Of a stretch of DNA of 64,000 nt, positions 55,171 through 64,000 are shown piece after piece; the stretch's first letter is position 1, and every line of letters starts with the position of its first letter. The notes below the pieces were generated by a model, which searched no databases, was not told the origin of the DNA, and saw nothing but the letters and a program-made list of their open reading frames with translations. The DNA is from Candidatus Micropelagos thuwalensis (GTDB taxonomy: Bacteria; Pseudomonadota; Alphaproteobacteria; RS24): NCBI RefSeq assembly GCF_000469155.1, contig NZ_AWXE01000004.1, positions 558,001-622,000 on the forward strand, read 5' to 3'. A program made the position numbers and the translations under genes.

Positions 55171-55815
55171 ATGCAGGGTTCTGAGAAGAATTCTGGAAAA
55201 AACAAATCCACTTCTTCTGAAGGTGATGACGAAGCGGACGTTTGGGCACGCGTTGCAAAATCAACCCGCAAGCTAAATAAAAAGCAAAAGGATTCTTATC
55301 AAGCCGAGCGGCTTAGCAAGCCAGCGCGTCCGGACACCAAAAAACCCGCAGTCGGGAAAATGAGTGTATTGAAACAATCCTCCCCCAAACCTGCTGCTAA
55401 ACATGAATCCTCAAGACCTACACCCCTTAAATCCGTCAAGAAGCTGGAGAGGCTGGACCGTAATGAGTTGCGCCGTGTACGCCGCGGACGCGATGCGATT
55501 GAACAGACGCTTGACTTGCATGGTTTAAGGGCGGCAATCGCCAAAAAAAGAGTTGAGACCTTTATCCATTCAGCCCACGCAAATGGGTGCAAGTGGGTGC
55601 TTATTATTACGGGCAAAGGTGAGCGGGGAGAAGGTGCATTAAAAAAAGAGACCCCGATCTGGTTAGGCATGCTGGCCGAAAAAGGCCTTGTTATGGGTTT
55701 TGATTTAGCCCCTCCAAATATGGGTGGTAGCGGCGCAGTTTGTGTGCGCTTGCGGAAAAAAAGACATAAGCCAAAATGTGCCAAATTATTGGCAAATCAC
55801 CCTGACACCTGTTAA
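55171..55815 (+). CDS. Smr domain protein
   Basis: A 214-residue protein with a charged, Lys/Ser-rich N-terminal half (about 1-105) and a C-terminal Smr domain. LDLHGLRAAIAKKRVETFI and VLIITGKGERGEGALKKETPIWL are the two Smr signatures. Smr domains nick or cleave nucleic acids. Three bases follow the Tim44 gene, so cotranscribed. In many alphaproteobacteria a murein transglycosylase gene (mltA) separates these two; here it is absent. Confidence 0.9.
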   Translation: MQGSEKNSGKNKSTSSEGDDEADVWARVAKSTRKLNKKQKDSYQAERLSKPARPDTKKPAVGKMSVLKQSSPKPAAKHESSRPTPLKSVKKLERLDRNELRRVRRGRDAIEQTLDLHGLRAAIAKKRVETFIHSAHANGCKWVLIITGKGERGEGALKKETPIWLGMLAEKGLVMGFDLAPPNMGGSGAVCVRLRKKRHKPKCAKLLANHPDTC

Positions 55816-55844
55816 AAAGGCCGTAACAAAATCTGGTAGGACAC

Positions 55845-56441
55845 ATGTCAAGAACAGCAGAAATTAAGCGTGAAACCAAAGAAACAGGGGTTACGGTCAA
55901 ACTGAACCTTGACGGCACCGGCGTTTATAACATCTCGACGGGCATCGGGTTTTTGGATCATATGCTTGAGCAACTCTCCCGGCACTCTCTGATTGACCTC
56001 GAAGTGATAGCCAAGGGTGACTTGCATATTGATTTTCACCACACAACAGAAGATACAGGCATCGTTATTGGCGAGGCGGTACGCCAGGCATTGGGTGATT
56101 TTAAAGGGCTTGTCAGGTATGGCAGCGCCATTATTCCGATGGACGAAACCTGTAGCCGCGTGTCGCTTGATGTTTCACAGCGGCCTTACCTTATCTGGAA
56201 AGTTGATTTCACCAAGCCTAAGCTGGGTGATATGGATACAGAGCTTTTTAAAGAGTGGTTCCAAGCCTTCGCGCAATCTGCCGGTATAACGTTACATGTT
56301 GAAAATATGTATGGTGAGAATAATCACCACATTATCGAAAGTTGTTTTAAGGGGCTGGCGCGTGCTTTGCGTCAGGCAATAGACATTGATCCACGTAAGG
56401 CAGATGACATTCCCTCCACAAAAGGCGTTCTCGGCAATTAA
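55845..56441 (+). CDS. hisB: Imidazoleglycerol-phosphate dehydratase
   Basis: A 198-residue stand-alone HisB dehydratase. The manganese-binding motifs are both present: [10 protein letters not shown] and [11 protein letters not shown], plus [12 protein letters not shown] near the N-terminus. It makes imidazole acetol phosphate in histidine synthesis. First gene of hisB-H-A-F-E; TAGGA precedes the ATG. No phosphatase domain, as expected outside enterobacteria. Confidence 0.97.
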   Translation: MSRTAEIKRETKETGVTVKLNLDGTGVYNISTGIGFLDHMLEQLSRHSLIDLEVIAKGDLHIDFHHTTEDTGIVIGEAVRQALGDFKGLVRYGSAIIPMDETCSRVSLDVSQRPYLIWKVDFTKPKLGDMDTELFKEWFQAFAQSAGITLHVENMYGENNHHIIESCFKGLARALRQAIDIDPRKADDIPSTKGVLGN

Positions 56442-56480
56442 CTTGGATCGGCCTACTTTGGATTTTGTGGGGATGAGGGT

Positions 56481-57119
56481 TTGACAATAGCAATAATCGA
56501 CTACGGCTTAGGCAATTTGCGTTCTGCGCAAAAAGCTTTTGAGCGTGTTGCATCCGAGCTCTCATTAACATCTGAGGTAATGCTGACTGCCAATGCCGCA
56601 GACGTCGCGGCGGCGGACCATATTGTTTTGCCTGGCGTTGGTGCTTTTGCGGATTGCGCGGCGGGACTTGATGCGCTTGACGGTATGACGGAAGCGTTGC
56701 GAGAGAGAGTGCTAATTGGCGGCAAGCCGTTTCTGGGTATTTGTGTGGGTATGCAATTGCTGGCCACCACAGGCCATGAACGCGAAGTAACAAATGGCCT
56801 CGATTGGTTGCCCGGGCACGTGCAAAAGCTTGAAGTTGACAGCACTGCTTATAAAATTCCGCATATGGGCTGGAACACGATTGATGTGTCGAAGGGCCAT
56901 AAGGTTCTGGAAGGGTTGGACGGAGAGTCTGTATATTTTGTCCACTCTTATGCTTTCCGCCCCGACGATATAAGTAATTGTCTGGCGACCACTACGCATG
57001 GGGCATCATTTGCATCGGTGGTTGGGCGCAACAATATTATCGGCACGCAATTTCATCCCGAAAAAAGCCAGCATGTTGGCCTGCGTCTCATCAAAAATTT
57101 TCTGGAGTGGCGACCATGA
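56481..57119 (+). CDS. hisH: Imidazole glycerol phosphate synthase, glutaminase subunit
   Basis: A 212-residue class I glutamine amidotransferase. [15 protein letters not shown] at the N-terminus, nucleophile Cys in [12 protein letters not shown], and the His-Glu pair in FHPEKSQ. It delivers ammonia to HisF. Start is a TTG at 56481 (no ATG available near) with GGGG eight bases upstream. Overlaps hisA by four bases (ATGA). Confidence 0.95.
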   Translation: MTIAIIDYGLGNLRSAQKAFERVASELSLTSEVMLTANAADVAAADHIVLPGVGAFADCAAGLDALDGMTEALRERVLIGGKPFLGICVGMQLLATTGHEREVTNGLDWLPGHVQKLEVDSTAYKIPHMGWNTIDVSKGHKVLEGLDGESVYFVHSYAFRPDDISNCLATTTHGASFASVVGRNNIIGTQFHPEKSQHVGLRLIKNFLEWRP

Positions 57120-57844
57120 TTTTATTCCCTGCAATAGATTTAAAAAATGGCGCGTGCGTGCGACTTGAGCAAGGGGATATGGATCGTGCAACGGTCTTTA
57201 ATGATGACCCTGCGGCACAGGCTAAGGCTTTCCAATCTCAAGGGTTTTCGCATCTCCATCTTGTTGATCTGGATGGTGCTTTTGCAGGTGCGCCTGTCAA
57301 TGCTGATGCGGTTGACCAAATTCTTGCGGCTACAAAAGTTACAACCCAGCTTGGTGGCGGGATAAGAGATTTGCCAACAATAGAAAGCTGGCTCGCGCGT
57401 GGGGTCGGGCGGGTTATTCTTGGCACGGCGGCGGTGCGCCATCCTGAACTAGTTATTGAGGCTTGTCGCATCTTTCCGAATCGCATTGTTGTTGGCATAG
57501 ATGCGCGCAATGGCAACGTTGCCGTCGAAGGCTGGGCTGAGACCGGCAATATGGATGCTCAATTACTTGCCAAGAAATTTGAGGATGTGGGGGTTGCTAC
57601 CATTGTTTACACAGATATTGACCGCGATGGCATGCTGCGGGGTATTAATGTTGAGGCAACTGCGGCGCTGGCGCGGGGCATAAATATTCCTGTTATAGCC
57701 TCTGGCGGGTTGGCGGGGCTTGAGGATCTTGAAAAATTGCTGGCGGTTGAGAAAGACGGCGTGACGGGTGTCATATCGGGTCGCGCACTTTACGATGGTC
57801 GCCTGGATGCTACCAGCGCTTTGGCAATGGAGGGTATATGCTGA
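57116..57844 (+). CDS. hisA: Phosphoribosylformimino-5-aminoimidazole carboxamide ribotide isomerase
   Basis: A 242-residue TIM barrel. [18 protein letters not shown] holds catalytic Asp8-type residue, and [11 protein letters not shown] the second Asp; GGIRD and [12 protein letters not shown] are the phosphate loops. The ATG at 57116 overlaps the hisH stop and gives the family N-terminus; the frame is open far upstream inside hisH. Overlaps hisF by seven bases. Confidence 0.97.
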   Translation: MILFPAIDLKNGACVRLEQGDMDRATVFNDDPAAQAKAFQSQGFSHLHLVDLDGAFAGAPVNADAVDQILAATKVTTQLGGGIRDLPTIESWLARGVGRVILGTAAVRHPELVIEACRIFPNRIVVGIDARNGNVAVEGWAETGNMDAQLLAKKFEDVGVATIVYTDIDRDGMLRGINVEATAALARGINIPVIASGGLAGLEDLEKLLAVEKDGVTGVISGRALYDGRLDATSALAMEGIC

Positions 57845-58596
57845 AGACCCGAATTATTCCGTGCCTTGACGTTAAAGATGGGCGTGTCGTTAAAGGAGTT
57901 AATTTCGTTGATCTGATTGATGCGGGTGATCCGGTTGAAGCAGCGCGTGCTTATGATGCTGCCGGGGCGGATGAGTTATGTTTTCTTGATATCACCGCCA
58001 GCCATGAGCGCAGAAGTATTTTGCTTGATGTTGTTCGTATGACAGCAGAGCAATGCTTCATGCCGTTGACAGTAGGTGGCGGCGTGCGCACGCCTCAAGA
58101 TGTTCGTGAATTATTGCTGGCGGGGGCTGATAAGGTTTCGTTTAACACGACGGCTGTTAAAGACCCGGATATAGTTGTGGAATCGGCGCGTAAATTTGGC
58201 TCCCAATGTATTGTTGTCGCCATTGATGCGAAACAGACTGATGAGGGTCGGTGGGAAATTTTTACCCACGGCGGACGCGAAGCGACAGGGATTGAGGCGG
58301 TTAACTTCGCTCAAGAAATGGTTGCACGTGGTGCGGGGGAAATTTTATTAACCTCTATGGATCGTGATGGAACGAGAGAGGGCTTTGATTTGGCCCTGAC
58401 CCGCAAGCTTGCAGATGCTGTGCCGGTGCCGGTTATCGCCTCGGGTGGCGTTGGGCATCCGGAACATTTTATTAGTGGTGTCGTTGAGGGGCATGCGAGC
58501 GCGGTGCTTGCGGCAAGTATTTTCCATTTCGGGAACTTTACAATTTCAGAAGCCAAGCAGATTATGCTGGCCGCAGGCATTGACGTCAGGCTTTAA
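57838..58596 (+). CDS. hisF: Imidazole glycerol phosphate synthase, cyclase subunit
   Basis: A 252-residue TIM barrel paralogous to His[20 protein letters not shown] and [15 protein letters not shown] hold the two catalytic Asp residues; GGGVRT and [12 protein letters not shown] bind phosphate. With HisH it forms IGP and AICAR. Overlaps hisA by seven bases. Confidence 0.98.
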   Translation: MLKTRIIPCLDVKDGRVVKGVNFVDLIDAGDPVEAARAYDAAGADELCFLDITASHERRSILLDVVRMTAEQCFMPLTVGGGVRTPQDVRELLLAGADKVSFNTTAVKDPDIVVESARKFGSQCIVVAIDAKQTDEGRWEIFTHGGREATGIEAVNFAQEMVARGAGEILLTSMDRDGTREGFDLALTRKLADAVPVPVIASGGVGHPEHFISGVVEGHASAVLAASIFHFGNFTISEAKQIMLAAGIDVRL

Positions 58597-58633
58597 GATA
58601 AGGCTCAAGGGAGAGCCTCAAGGGGAAGATTAA

Positions 58634-58993
58634 ATGGTGTCTCAAAAATCGGAAATTCTTGATGAGCTTTTCGAAATCATTGAAACACGCAAGCACGGCG
58701 ATGCTGAAGCTTCCTATACGGCAAAGCTTTTCTCAAAAGGGCCGGCGACTATCGGGCGAAAGCTCAATGAAGAATCTGTCGAGGCATTGATTGCCGCGGC
58801 ACAGGACAATCCTTCCGAATTGGCACTGGAAGCTGCGGATGTGATTTATCATCTGTTGGTTTTGTTGGCGTCGCTGGGTGTCAGCCTAGGTGAGGTTTTG
58901 GATATTCTCGCCAAGAGACAGGGCGTTTCCGGTCTGGAAGAAAAAGCATCAAGACAGGCGGCTGAACATAAAGGTGTCACAAAAGGGGATTAG
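58634..58993 (+). CDS. hisE: Phosphoribosyl-ATP pyrophosphatase
   Basis: A 119-residue HisE of the MazG-like all-alpha fold. SYTAKLFSKGPATIGRKLNEESVEALIAA and ELALEAADVIYHLLVLLASLGV are the signatures with the metal-binding Glu/Asp cluster. It hydrolyses phosphoribosyl-ATP in the second histidine step. GGGG lies before the ATG. It ends the his run; coaA starts three bases later. Confidence 0.96.
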   Translation: MVSQKSEILDELFEIIETRKHGDAEASYTAKLFSKGPATIGRKLNEESVEALIAAAQDNPSELALEAADVIYHLLVLLASLGVSLGEVLDILAKRQGVSGLEEKASRQAAEHKGVTKGD

Positions 58994-58996
58994 CGT

Positions 58997-59968
58997 ATGA
59001 AAAACCCTGAGGACAAGAGTGTAGAAAAAAACGGAAGCCCACCTTCCCCCTATCGACATTTCTCGGCCACCGCTTGGGGAAAGTTGCGCGATGATACGCC
59101 GCTGCCGCTTACAGAAGAAGAGGTTGTGGGTTTGCGTGGGCGCGGCGAAACGGTTTCTATTGCTGAGGTTGAGCAAATTTATCTGCCGTTATCGCGCCTT
59201 CTTAATCTTTATGCGGAGGGGGTGCAAACGTTGCACGGGGCGACCAATGCCTTTCTTGGGAACACTCAAAAAGTGCCTTACATTATTGGTGTCGCCGGAT
59301 CAGTGGCGGTTGGAAAAAGCACGACATCTCGTATTTTAAAGGAATTGCTGGCCCGTTGGCCCAGCCATCCTAAAGTTGAACTTGTTACCACGGACGGATT
59401 TTTGCATCCCAATAAGACGCTTGAAGAGCGCGGTCTTGCAGATAGAAAAGGCTTTCCTGAAAGCTTTGATTTGGCTGGTCTAAGAAAATTTCTAACCAAT
59501 GTTAAGTCAGGCGAAAAGGGTCTCCAAGCCCCAACATATTCACATATCATTTATGATGTTGTGCCGGATCAATATCTTGAGGTGGACCAGCCGGATATTC
59601 TGATTGTTGAGGGGTTGAATGTATTACAGCCTGCGCGCCCGGATGATGCGTCAGAGGGTATTCCATTTGTCTCGGATTTTTTTGATTTTTCAATCTTTAT
59701 TGATGCGGAACCTGCGGTCATTGAGGAATGGTATGTAGAGCGTTTTCTGGGACTGCGACAGACAGCATTTAGCCAGCCTGATGCTTATTTCTCGCGCTAT
59801 GCCGATTTGGATGATGTGGATGCTGACCGGGTGGCACGCGAAATCTGGAAGTTAATAAATTTACGCAATCTTGAAGAAAATATTCTCCCGACGCGCTGGC
59901 GCGCAGACCTCGTGTTGCACAAATCTGCCGATCATACGATTGATCAAGTGTCCCTCAGAAAAATTTAA
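58997..59968 (+). CDS. coaA: Pantothenate kinase, type I
   Basis: A 323-residue CoaA. Walker A is [25 protein letters not shown] the pantothenate loop, [20 protein letters not shown] and [12 protein letters not shown] follow. It phosphorylates pantothenate, the committed CoA step, usually with feedback by CoA. Three bases follow hisE. Converges with the ribokinase-family gene, overlapping four bases. Confidence 0.97.
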   Translation: MKNPEDKSVEKNGSPPSPYRHFSATAWGKLRDDTPLPLTEEEVVGLRGRGETVSIAEVEQIYLPLSRLLNLYAEGVQTLHGATNAFLGNTQKVPYIIGVAGSVAVGKSTTSRILKELLARWPSHPKVELVTTDGFLHPNKTLEERGLADRKGFPESFDLAGLRKFLTNVKSGEKGLQAPTYSHIIYDVVPDQYLEVDQPDILIVEGLNVLQPARPDDASEGIPFVSDFFDFSIFIDAEPAVIEEWYVERFLGLRQTAFSQPDAYFSRYADLDDVDADRVAREIWKLINLRNLEENILPTRWRADLVLHKSADHTIDQVSLRKI

Positions 59969-60960
59969 GCGAGATTAGCTGCCTTAATGAGGTCTTGCAG
60001 ATTAACTTGCGGGCGTGGGCCGACATGCTTTATGACTTCGGCTGCTGCGACAGCTCCGCGCCTCCCAGCGTTTTCCATCGGTTTACCTGAAGCGACCCCG
60101 GAAAGAAAGCCGGCGGCAAATTGATCGCCTGCTCCGGTAAGATCTACAGGCTGATCAACCTTCTCCGCGGCAATCTCAGTTACTTCATGAGACAACACAA
60201 TGATCGCGCCATCCGCGCTTCGGGTAATCACGCCATCAATATTTTTTTGCTTCATTGCGGCAATCCGATCCTGAATGGACGCTCCTCCGAACATGGCTTT
60301 GGCTTCGGCATCATTCGACATGAGCATATCAACTGGCCCGGCGAGCGCTTGGTTGAAAGTATTAAGGTGGCGCTCGACGCAAAAGCTGTCAGATAATGAT
60401 AAGACGACCTTGCCGCCGCCAGCATGCACCATGTCGCAGGCTTTGAAAAAAGTTTCTACCCCCTGAGGGCTGTCAAAAAGATAACCTTCGGCAAAAAAGA
60501 CTTTGGTTTGTTTCAACACTTCTGCATCAAGATCCTCCGGGGTAATAAAAGCAGCCGCGCCAATAAGAGTATTCATGGTTCTTTCTGCATCGGGGGTGAG
60601 CAGAACAATGCATTTGCCCGTTGGCGTATCATTATTGAGGGGCTGACCGAAAAGCTTGATATTCATTTTTGAAAGGTCGTTCGCAAATATGTCTCCAAAT
60701 GGATCATTGGCGACTTTGCCGATAAAGCCAGACGACATACCGAGTGATGCGGTGCCTGCGATGGTATTTGCGGCAGACCCTCCTGCGGTGCTGGTATGCA
60801 CATTAATCTGACCGAGCAAATCCTTGGAGGCGTCGGTGTCAATGAGGGTCATGGCCCCCTTAGGCATATTTAGTCTTCTTAAATCTTCATCTGTGATGTC
60901 AGCGAAAACATCTACAATCGCTGCGCCTATTCCGATAATATCCATTTGTTCATTTGACAT
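59965..60960 (-). CDS. PfkB-family kinase, adenosine kinase-like
   Basis: A 331-residue ribokinase-fold sugar kinase. [15 protein letters not shown] and [16 protein letters not shown] (with the catalytic Asp in GAGD) are both PfkB signatures. The overall sequence resembles alphaproteobacterial adenosine kinases (AdoK), which phosphorylate adenosine to AMP. Other nucleosides or sugars remain possible. GAGGAG before the ATG. Four-base tail overlap with coaA. Confidence 0.88.
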   Translation of the reverse strand: MSNEQMDIIGIGAAIVDVFADITDEDLRRLNMPKGAMTLIDTDASKDLLGQINVHTSTAGGSAANTIAGTASLGMSSGFIGKVANDPFGDIFANDLSKMNIKLFGQPLNNDTPTGKCIVLLTPDAERTMNTLIGAAAFITPEDLDAEVLKQTKVFFAEGYLFDSPQGVETFFKACDMVHAGGGKVVLSLSDSFCVERHLNTFNQALAGPVDMLMSNDAEAKAMFGGASIQDRIAAMKQKNIDGVITRSADGAIIVLSHEVTEIAAEKVDQPVDLTGAGDQFAAGFLSGVASGKPMENAGRRGAVAAAEVIKHVGPRPQVNLQDLIKAANLA

Positions 60961-61108
60961 GCCACTCTCCTCATATTGGAACTAGTCGATACAGGAAGCC
61001 CAGATTGGGGTCAAGTAAATCGCACCTAGTTAAATTTTGTTTGTTTATTCTATTGTTCTGTTTGGCAATTTCTGGACATTTGTCTCAAATCGCTCTAAAT
61101 CGCTTTAT

Positions 61109-61561
61109 ATGAGAAAATTTCTGTGGATAAGTTTGTGTTTCACGCTTCTGGCTTCGTGCGCGGGTGAAGCTTATTATGCCGCTAATTCAGAGAATGGCGA
61201 ACTTGTCACACCTGCTTATAATCAGGAAAAAATGCAATCACAGCAGGCCGATGCTACTTTTGATAATATGCAAGCGCCTTCTAAATTAGCGTTACAAAAT
61301 ATTCAACTTGCTCGACTAGGGGAACCTTCATTGGTTTGGCGTGAAGGTAAGACGACGATACTGCAATTTGCAGGAATGCCCGAAGATAAAAGGGTGCCGG
61401 ATTGTACTCTGCTCGTTTTTCTGGATGCGCGCGGCCAGCCAACTGGACTTCATTCCAGAAACCCTGCGGGTTCCGATGTAAATAGAGTTGACGACTATGC
61501 TGATAATGCCGCTTGCTTCAAAGCATGGAGCAAATTTAAAAGGCGGAAATATCGCGGGTGA
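61109..61561 (+). CDS. Lipoprotein, unknown
   Basis: A 150-residue lipoprotein with signal MRKFLWISLCFTLLASC and lipobox LASC. The mature part has a SmpA/OmlA-like feel (LARLGEPSLVWREGKTTILQFAG) but no clear match, and two later cysteines (PDC, AAC) that could pair. The ATG at 61109 is chosen for the signal peptide; the frame is open 72 bases upstream. No ribosome site is obvious. It stands alone. Confidence 0.7.
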   Translation: MRKFLWISLCFTLLASCAGEAYYAANSENGELVTPAYNQEKMQSQQADATFDNMQAPSKLALQNIQLARLGEPSLVWREGKTTILQFAGMPEDKRVPDCTLLVFLDARGQPTGLHSRNPAGSDVNRVDDYADNAACFKAWSKFKRRKYRG

Positions 61562-61583
61562 AACATATTAAAGACGTGTTGCT

Positions 61584-62219
61584 TCAAGCCTTTGTTTTAT
61601 CCTTATATCGACATAAATCTTGCACAACGCAATTAGGGCAATCCGGCTTGCGGGCTTTGCATACATAGCGTCCATGTAAAATTAACCAATGGTGGGCATT
61701 TATTCGGTATGGATCCGGGACACGTCGGTCGAGTTTTTTCTCTACTTCAAGTTCATTCTTTCCGGGTGCAATCCCCGTTCTGTTGCCAAGCCTGAAAACA
61801 TGAGTATCCACAGCAAAGCGCGCTTCGCCGAAGCCTATATTAAGAACCACATTAGCCGTTTTGCGGCCAACACCTGGTAAAGCCATCAAGGCATCGCGAT
61901 CTTGAGGTACCTCACTGTTGTGTAGGTCGATGAGCTTTTGAGATAAGGCGTAAACATTTTTTGCTTTATTACGATACAAGCCAATGGTTTTCACTTTCTC
62001 GCGTATACCCTCTTCGCCGAGGGCAACCATTTTTTCCGGGGTGTCCGCCAGTTGGAACAGAGTCTTAGTGGCTTTATTCACGCCCTTATCCGTTGCTTGA
62101 GCAGACAATACGACGGCAACCAAAAGGGTGAACATATTTACATAATCCAGCTCACCCTCAGGGTTAGGCATGGACTCGGCTAGACGGGCAAAAAATTCGG
62201 GTATCTGAGAAACTTTCAT
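61584..62219 (-). CDS. nth: Endonuclease III
   Basis: A 211-residue base-excision glycosylase/AP lyase, exactly the E. coli length. The helix-hairpin-helix LPGVGRKTANVVL carries Lys120 and FAVDTHV carries Asp138, and the [4Fe-4S] ligands are Cys187, 194, 197 and 203; all four plus the active-site pair match E. coli numbering. It removes oxidised pyrimidines. Confidence 0.98.
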   Translation of the reverse strand: MKVSQIPEFFARLAESMPNPEGELDYVNMFTLLVAVVLSAQATDKGVNKATKTLFQLADTPEKMVALGEEGIREKVKTIGLYRNKAKNVYALSQKLIDLHNSEVPQDRDALMALPGVGRKTANVVLNIGFGEARFAVDTHVFRLGNRTGIAPGKNELEVEKKLDRRVPDPYRINAHHWLILHGRYVCKARKPDCPNCVVQDLCRYKDKTKA

Positions 62220-62318
62220 ATATATTTTGTCTTATAGATTGGTTTTCAACGAAATACTGCGAAATTAAGACGCACCTCGATTGCTTGAGGTAAGAGTTTT
62301 AAGACTTATTATAATTGC

Positions 62319-62789
62319 ATGTCTGATGAAAAGCCTTTTTTCAGTGCCGTATTGCGTCCTAATTGTTCTTTGAATAATCTGGGTTTCATTGTGTTGATGT
62401 CTTTGTTGTCAGCCATTTGCTTGATTTCGGGTATATTCTTTTTGCTGATTGGCGCGTGGCCTGTATTTGGTTTTTTCGGCCTTGATATTTTAATGCTTTA
62501 TCTTGCTTTTCGGCTTAATTACCGTGCGGCAAAGCGTTATGAGCTTGTAGAGATTTGCGATGATCGGTTGACCGTAACAACCGGCTGGGACGGGGTGGCA
62601 ACAGATCTCAAAGCGTTTGATCCATATTGGGTTCGGCTGCAGCTGTCTAAATCTGAACGCGCGGTAGGGCCGCTTCATCTTACATCTCATGGACAAAAGC
62701 TTGAAATAGCATCTTTTCTTGGCCCAGACGAGCGTTGCGATTTTGCTGATGCACTTGGCAACGCGCTACAAAACTACCGTACCGTTTAA
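62319..62789 (+). CDS. DUF2244 membrane protein
   Basis: A 156-residue protein with two adjacent membrane helices (about 22-70) and a soluble C-terminal part. FSAVLRPNCSLNNLGF and PYWVRLQLSKSERAVGPLHLTSHGQKLEIASFLGPDER are the DUF2244 signatures. Function unknown; in alphaproteobacteria it commonly lies next to nth, as here, divergent across 99 bases. Confidence 0.9.
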   Translation: MSDEKPFFSAVLRPNCSLNNLGFIVLMSLLSAICLISGIFFLLIGAWPVFGFFGLDILMLYLAFRLNYRAAKRYELVEICDDRLTVTTGWDGVATDLKAFDPYWVRLQLSKSERAVGPLHLTSHGQKLEIASFLGPDERCDFADALGNALQNYRTV

Positions 62790-62834
62790 AACTTCGTTGT
62801 TTGCATTAAATATTTTTGTGACTAAGCTGGAGAT

Positions 62835-63374
62835 ATGTCACAAAATAACAATAATTATGCGGCAGGATTTGACACCCCGTTGGGGCGTATGATTTTACTT
62901 GCTGAAGACACCTCAACAGAAAATAAGAAAGCCACTTCAATGCAGCTTATTGGGTTAGGCTTTGCCGGTATAAAAATGAATGATGAAGCGGTCATCGCCG
63001 ATTTGTCTCGTCAGCTTGGCTGTCAAAATGTGCTGTCCAACCCCGAAAAGCTCAGGCCTCTTGCCACCCAAATTCTTGATCAGCCACATAAAGTACCCGT
63101 GTCGTTGCGCGGTACGAATTTTCAGAAAAAAGTGTGGCGCAGGCTCATGGAAATTCCAACAGGCACTACAACCACATATGGAAAGATTTCTGATAATTTG
63201 CAAAGCGCGCCGCGCGCGGTCGGTACTGCTGTCGGCAAAAACCCTATTTCCCTGCTCGTTCCCTGTCACAGGGTTATCGGTTCAACAGGCCATCTGCATG
63301 GTTATAGATGGGGGTTGGATATTAAAAAATCCTTACTCGCAGCCGAGGGTGCGCCCGTTTCAGTTGCGCTTTAA
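62835..63374 (+). CDS. ogt: Methylated-DNA-protein-cysteine methyltransferase
   Basis: A 179-residue O6-alkylguanine DNA alkyltransferase. The acceptor is Cys144 in LVPCHRVIG. RAVGTAVGKNP provides the arginine finger and GTTTTYGKIS the DNA-binding helix. It takes the alkyl group onto its own cysteine. The length and the N-terminal domain match Ogt or the Ada C-terminal half; no AraC domain is present. GGAG precedes the ATG. Confidence 0.93.
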   Translation: MSQNNNNYAAGFDTPLGRMILLAEDTSTENKKATSMQLIGLGFAGIKMNDEAVIADLSRQLGCQNVLSNPEKLRPLATQILDQPHKVPVSLRGTNFQKKVWRRLMEIPTGTTTTYGKISDNLQSAPRAVGTAVGKNPISLLVPCHRVIGSTGHLHGYRWGLDIKKSLLAAEGAPVSVAL

Positions 63375-63392
63375 AATAACAGGACTTTGAAG

Positions 63393-64000
63393 TTAAAGTG
63401 TTTTGGGCGTCGCCGCGCCAGTGCTGGAAATATCATAAATTATAGGTTCGCCTGTGCCAATTTCCTTGGCAAGAATTTCTTCTTGGGACAGGTTCTCCAG
63501 CATCATAACAAGCGCGCGTAACGAATTGCCATGCGCCGCAACCAGAACATTTTCACCATCCAATAAGCGTGGCTTGATGCTGGCTTGATAATAAGGCAAC
63601 ACTCTGTCGGCGGTGTCCTTTAGGCTTTCACCGCCGGGTGGTGGAATATCATAGGAGCGACGCCATATATGCACCTGTTCGTCACCCCATTTTTCACGAG
63701 CGTCATCTTTGTTTAGGCCCGCAAGGTCGCCATAGTCGCGCTCATTCAGGGCTTGATCTCTGATGACGTCAAGGTCGCCCAACCCAAGAGCGTCAAGAAT
63801 AAGCGCGCAGGTTTTTTGGGCGCGCTGTAAATCAGATGTAAAGGCAACATCAAAATTATAACCGGCTTGCTTGAGTGTCTTGCCGGCTTGAACGGCCTCT
63901 TCAACACCTTTTTCTGTCAAATCCGGATCGCGCCAGCCCGTGAACAGATTTTTTGCATTCCATTCACTTTTCCCGTGACGCACAAGAACTAAACACCCCA
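63393..64000 (-). CDS. gpmA: 2,3-bisphosphoglycerate-dependent phosphoglycerate mutase, start at window edge
   Basis: The minus strand is open to the right edge. Read from there it begins with an incomplete xTG codon, then [31 protein letters not shown], the standard GpmA start, so only one base of the start codon appears to be missing. The catalytic His lies in VRHG and the second His in [13 protein letters not shown]; Glu in LNERDYG. It interconverts 3- and 2-phosphoglycerate in glycolysis. About 201 residues, near normal for alphaproteobacterial GpmA. Confidence 0.93.
   Translation of the reverse strand, partial: GCLVLVRHGKSEWNAKNLFTGWRDPDLTEKGVEEAVQAGKTLKQAGYNFDVAFTSDLQRAQKTCALILDALGLGDLDVIRDQALNERDYGDLAGLNKDDAREKWGDEQVHIWRRSYDIPPPGGESLKDTADRVLPYYQASIKPRLLDGENVLVAAHGNSLRALVMMLENLSQEEILAKEIGTGEPIIYDISSTGAATPKTL

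Noticed and set aside
56978-57115. N-terminal extension of HisA into hisH
   Set aside because: The ATG at 57116 gives the universal HisA start and the usual ATGA overlap.
58597-58633. GGCTC/GAGCC hairpin between hisF and hisE as a terminator
   Set aside because: No T run follows on either strand, and the genes look cotranscribed.
63393-63983. gpmA starting at GTG 63983
   Set aside because: The codons upstream to the window edge encode the conserved LVLV before RHG, so the gene starts at or just beyond 64000.
1-64000. CRISPR arrays, prophage, insertion sequences, further tRNAs or rRNAs
   Set aside because: I saw no regularly spaced repeats, transposase, integrase or phage genes, and no other cloverleaf than tRNA-Gly.

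Overview
The window is a 64 kb piece of an alphaproteobacterial chromosome of moderate GC (close to 50 % by eye, lower between about 7 and 13 kb and near 28-29 kb). The class is shown by gene order: parB-parA-rsmG-mnmG-mnmE, then rho-hemJ-hemE, a 542-base gap, then the PPDK-regulator/Maf/aroE/coaE/dnaQ/secB series and hisB-H-A-F-E. The hemE/RP001-type gap is where Caulobacter and Rickettsia carry their replication origin. I cannot fix the genus; a marine, SAR116-like or related lineage is only a guess.

Layout. (1) 1-6.7 kb: a catabolic-looking cluster (NADPH oxidoreductase, MaoC-like hydratase, crotonase-fold enzyme, short-chain dehydrogenase, VOC protein) bracketed by two DUF3604 proteins, one cut by the window edge. 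(2) 6.8-8.6 kb: iron storage (bacterioferritin-associated ferredoxin and bacterioferritin, convergent, sharing an operator-like motif), a cold-shock protein and an SMR efflux pump. (3) 8.65-12.8 kb: an AT-rich accessory patch of small secreted or membrane proteins (His/Asp-rich peptide, ThuA, SOUL, DUF4149, TPR, a frameshifted SnoaL-like gene, a Cys4 secreted protein), ending at tRNA-Gly(GCC). (4) 13-17.1 kb: MFS transporter divergent from an AtuA / AtuA-related / phosphate acetyltransferase operon. (5) 17.2-27.8 kb: thioredoxin-TPR protein, Lon-N domain protein, Trm112, a ubiquinone-type hydroxylase, a sigma-54-promoted ammonium transporter, a DapC-like aminotransferase, ftsK, lolA, a conserved unknown and xthA. 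(6) 28-29.5 kb: a second member of the Cys4 family and a Gly-rich lipoprotein. (7) 29.6-37.2 kb: orphan OmpR-type regulator, L,D-transpeptidase, YggS, ThiE-like protein, DUF3576, leuS, lptE, holA. (8) 37.2-49.1 kb: the leftward origin-proximal block with two perfect parS sites, interrupted by a rightward DUF255 / dienelactone hydrolase pair. (9) 49.1-49.6 kb: predicted oriC. (10) 49.6-64 kb: a mostly rightward block of housekeeping genes ending in nth, DUF2244, ogt and the start of gpmA.

The most interesting points are the predicted origin with DnaA boxes and nearby parS sites; an undescribed 122-residue secreted Cys4 protein family present twice with cysteines at identical positions; a Tim44-family gene whose best-placed start codon is AUA; and a strong -24/-12 promoter in front of amt. 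I found no CRISPR array, prophage, integrase or insertion sequence.
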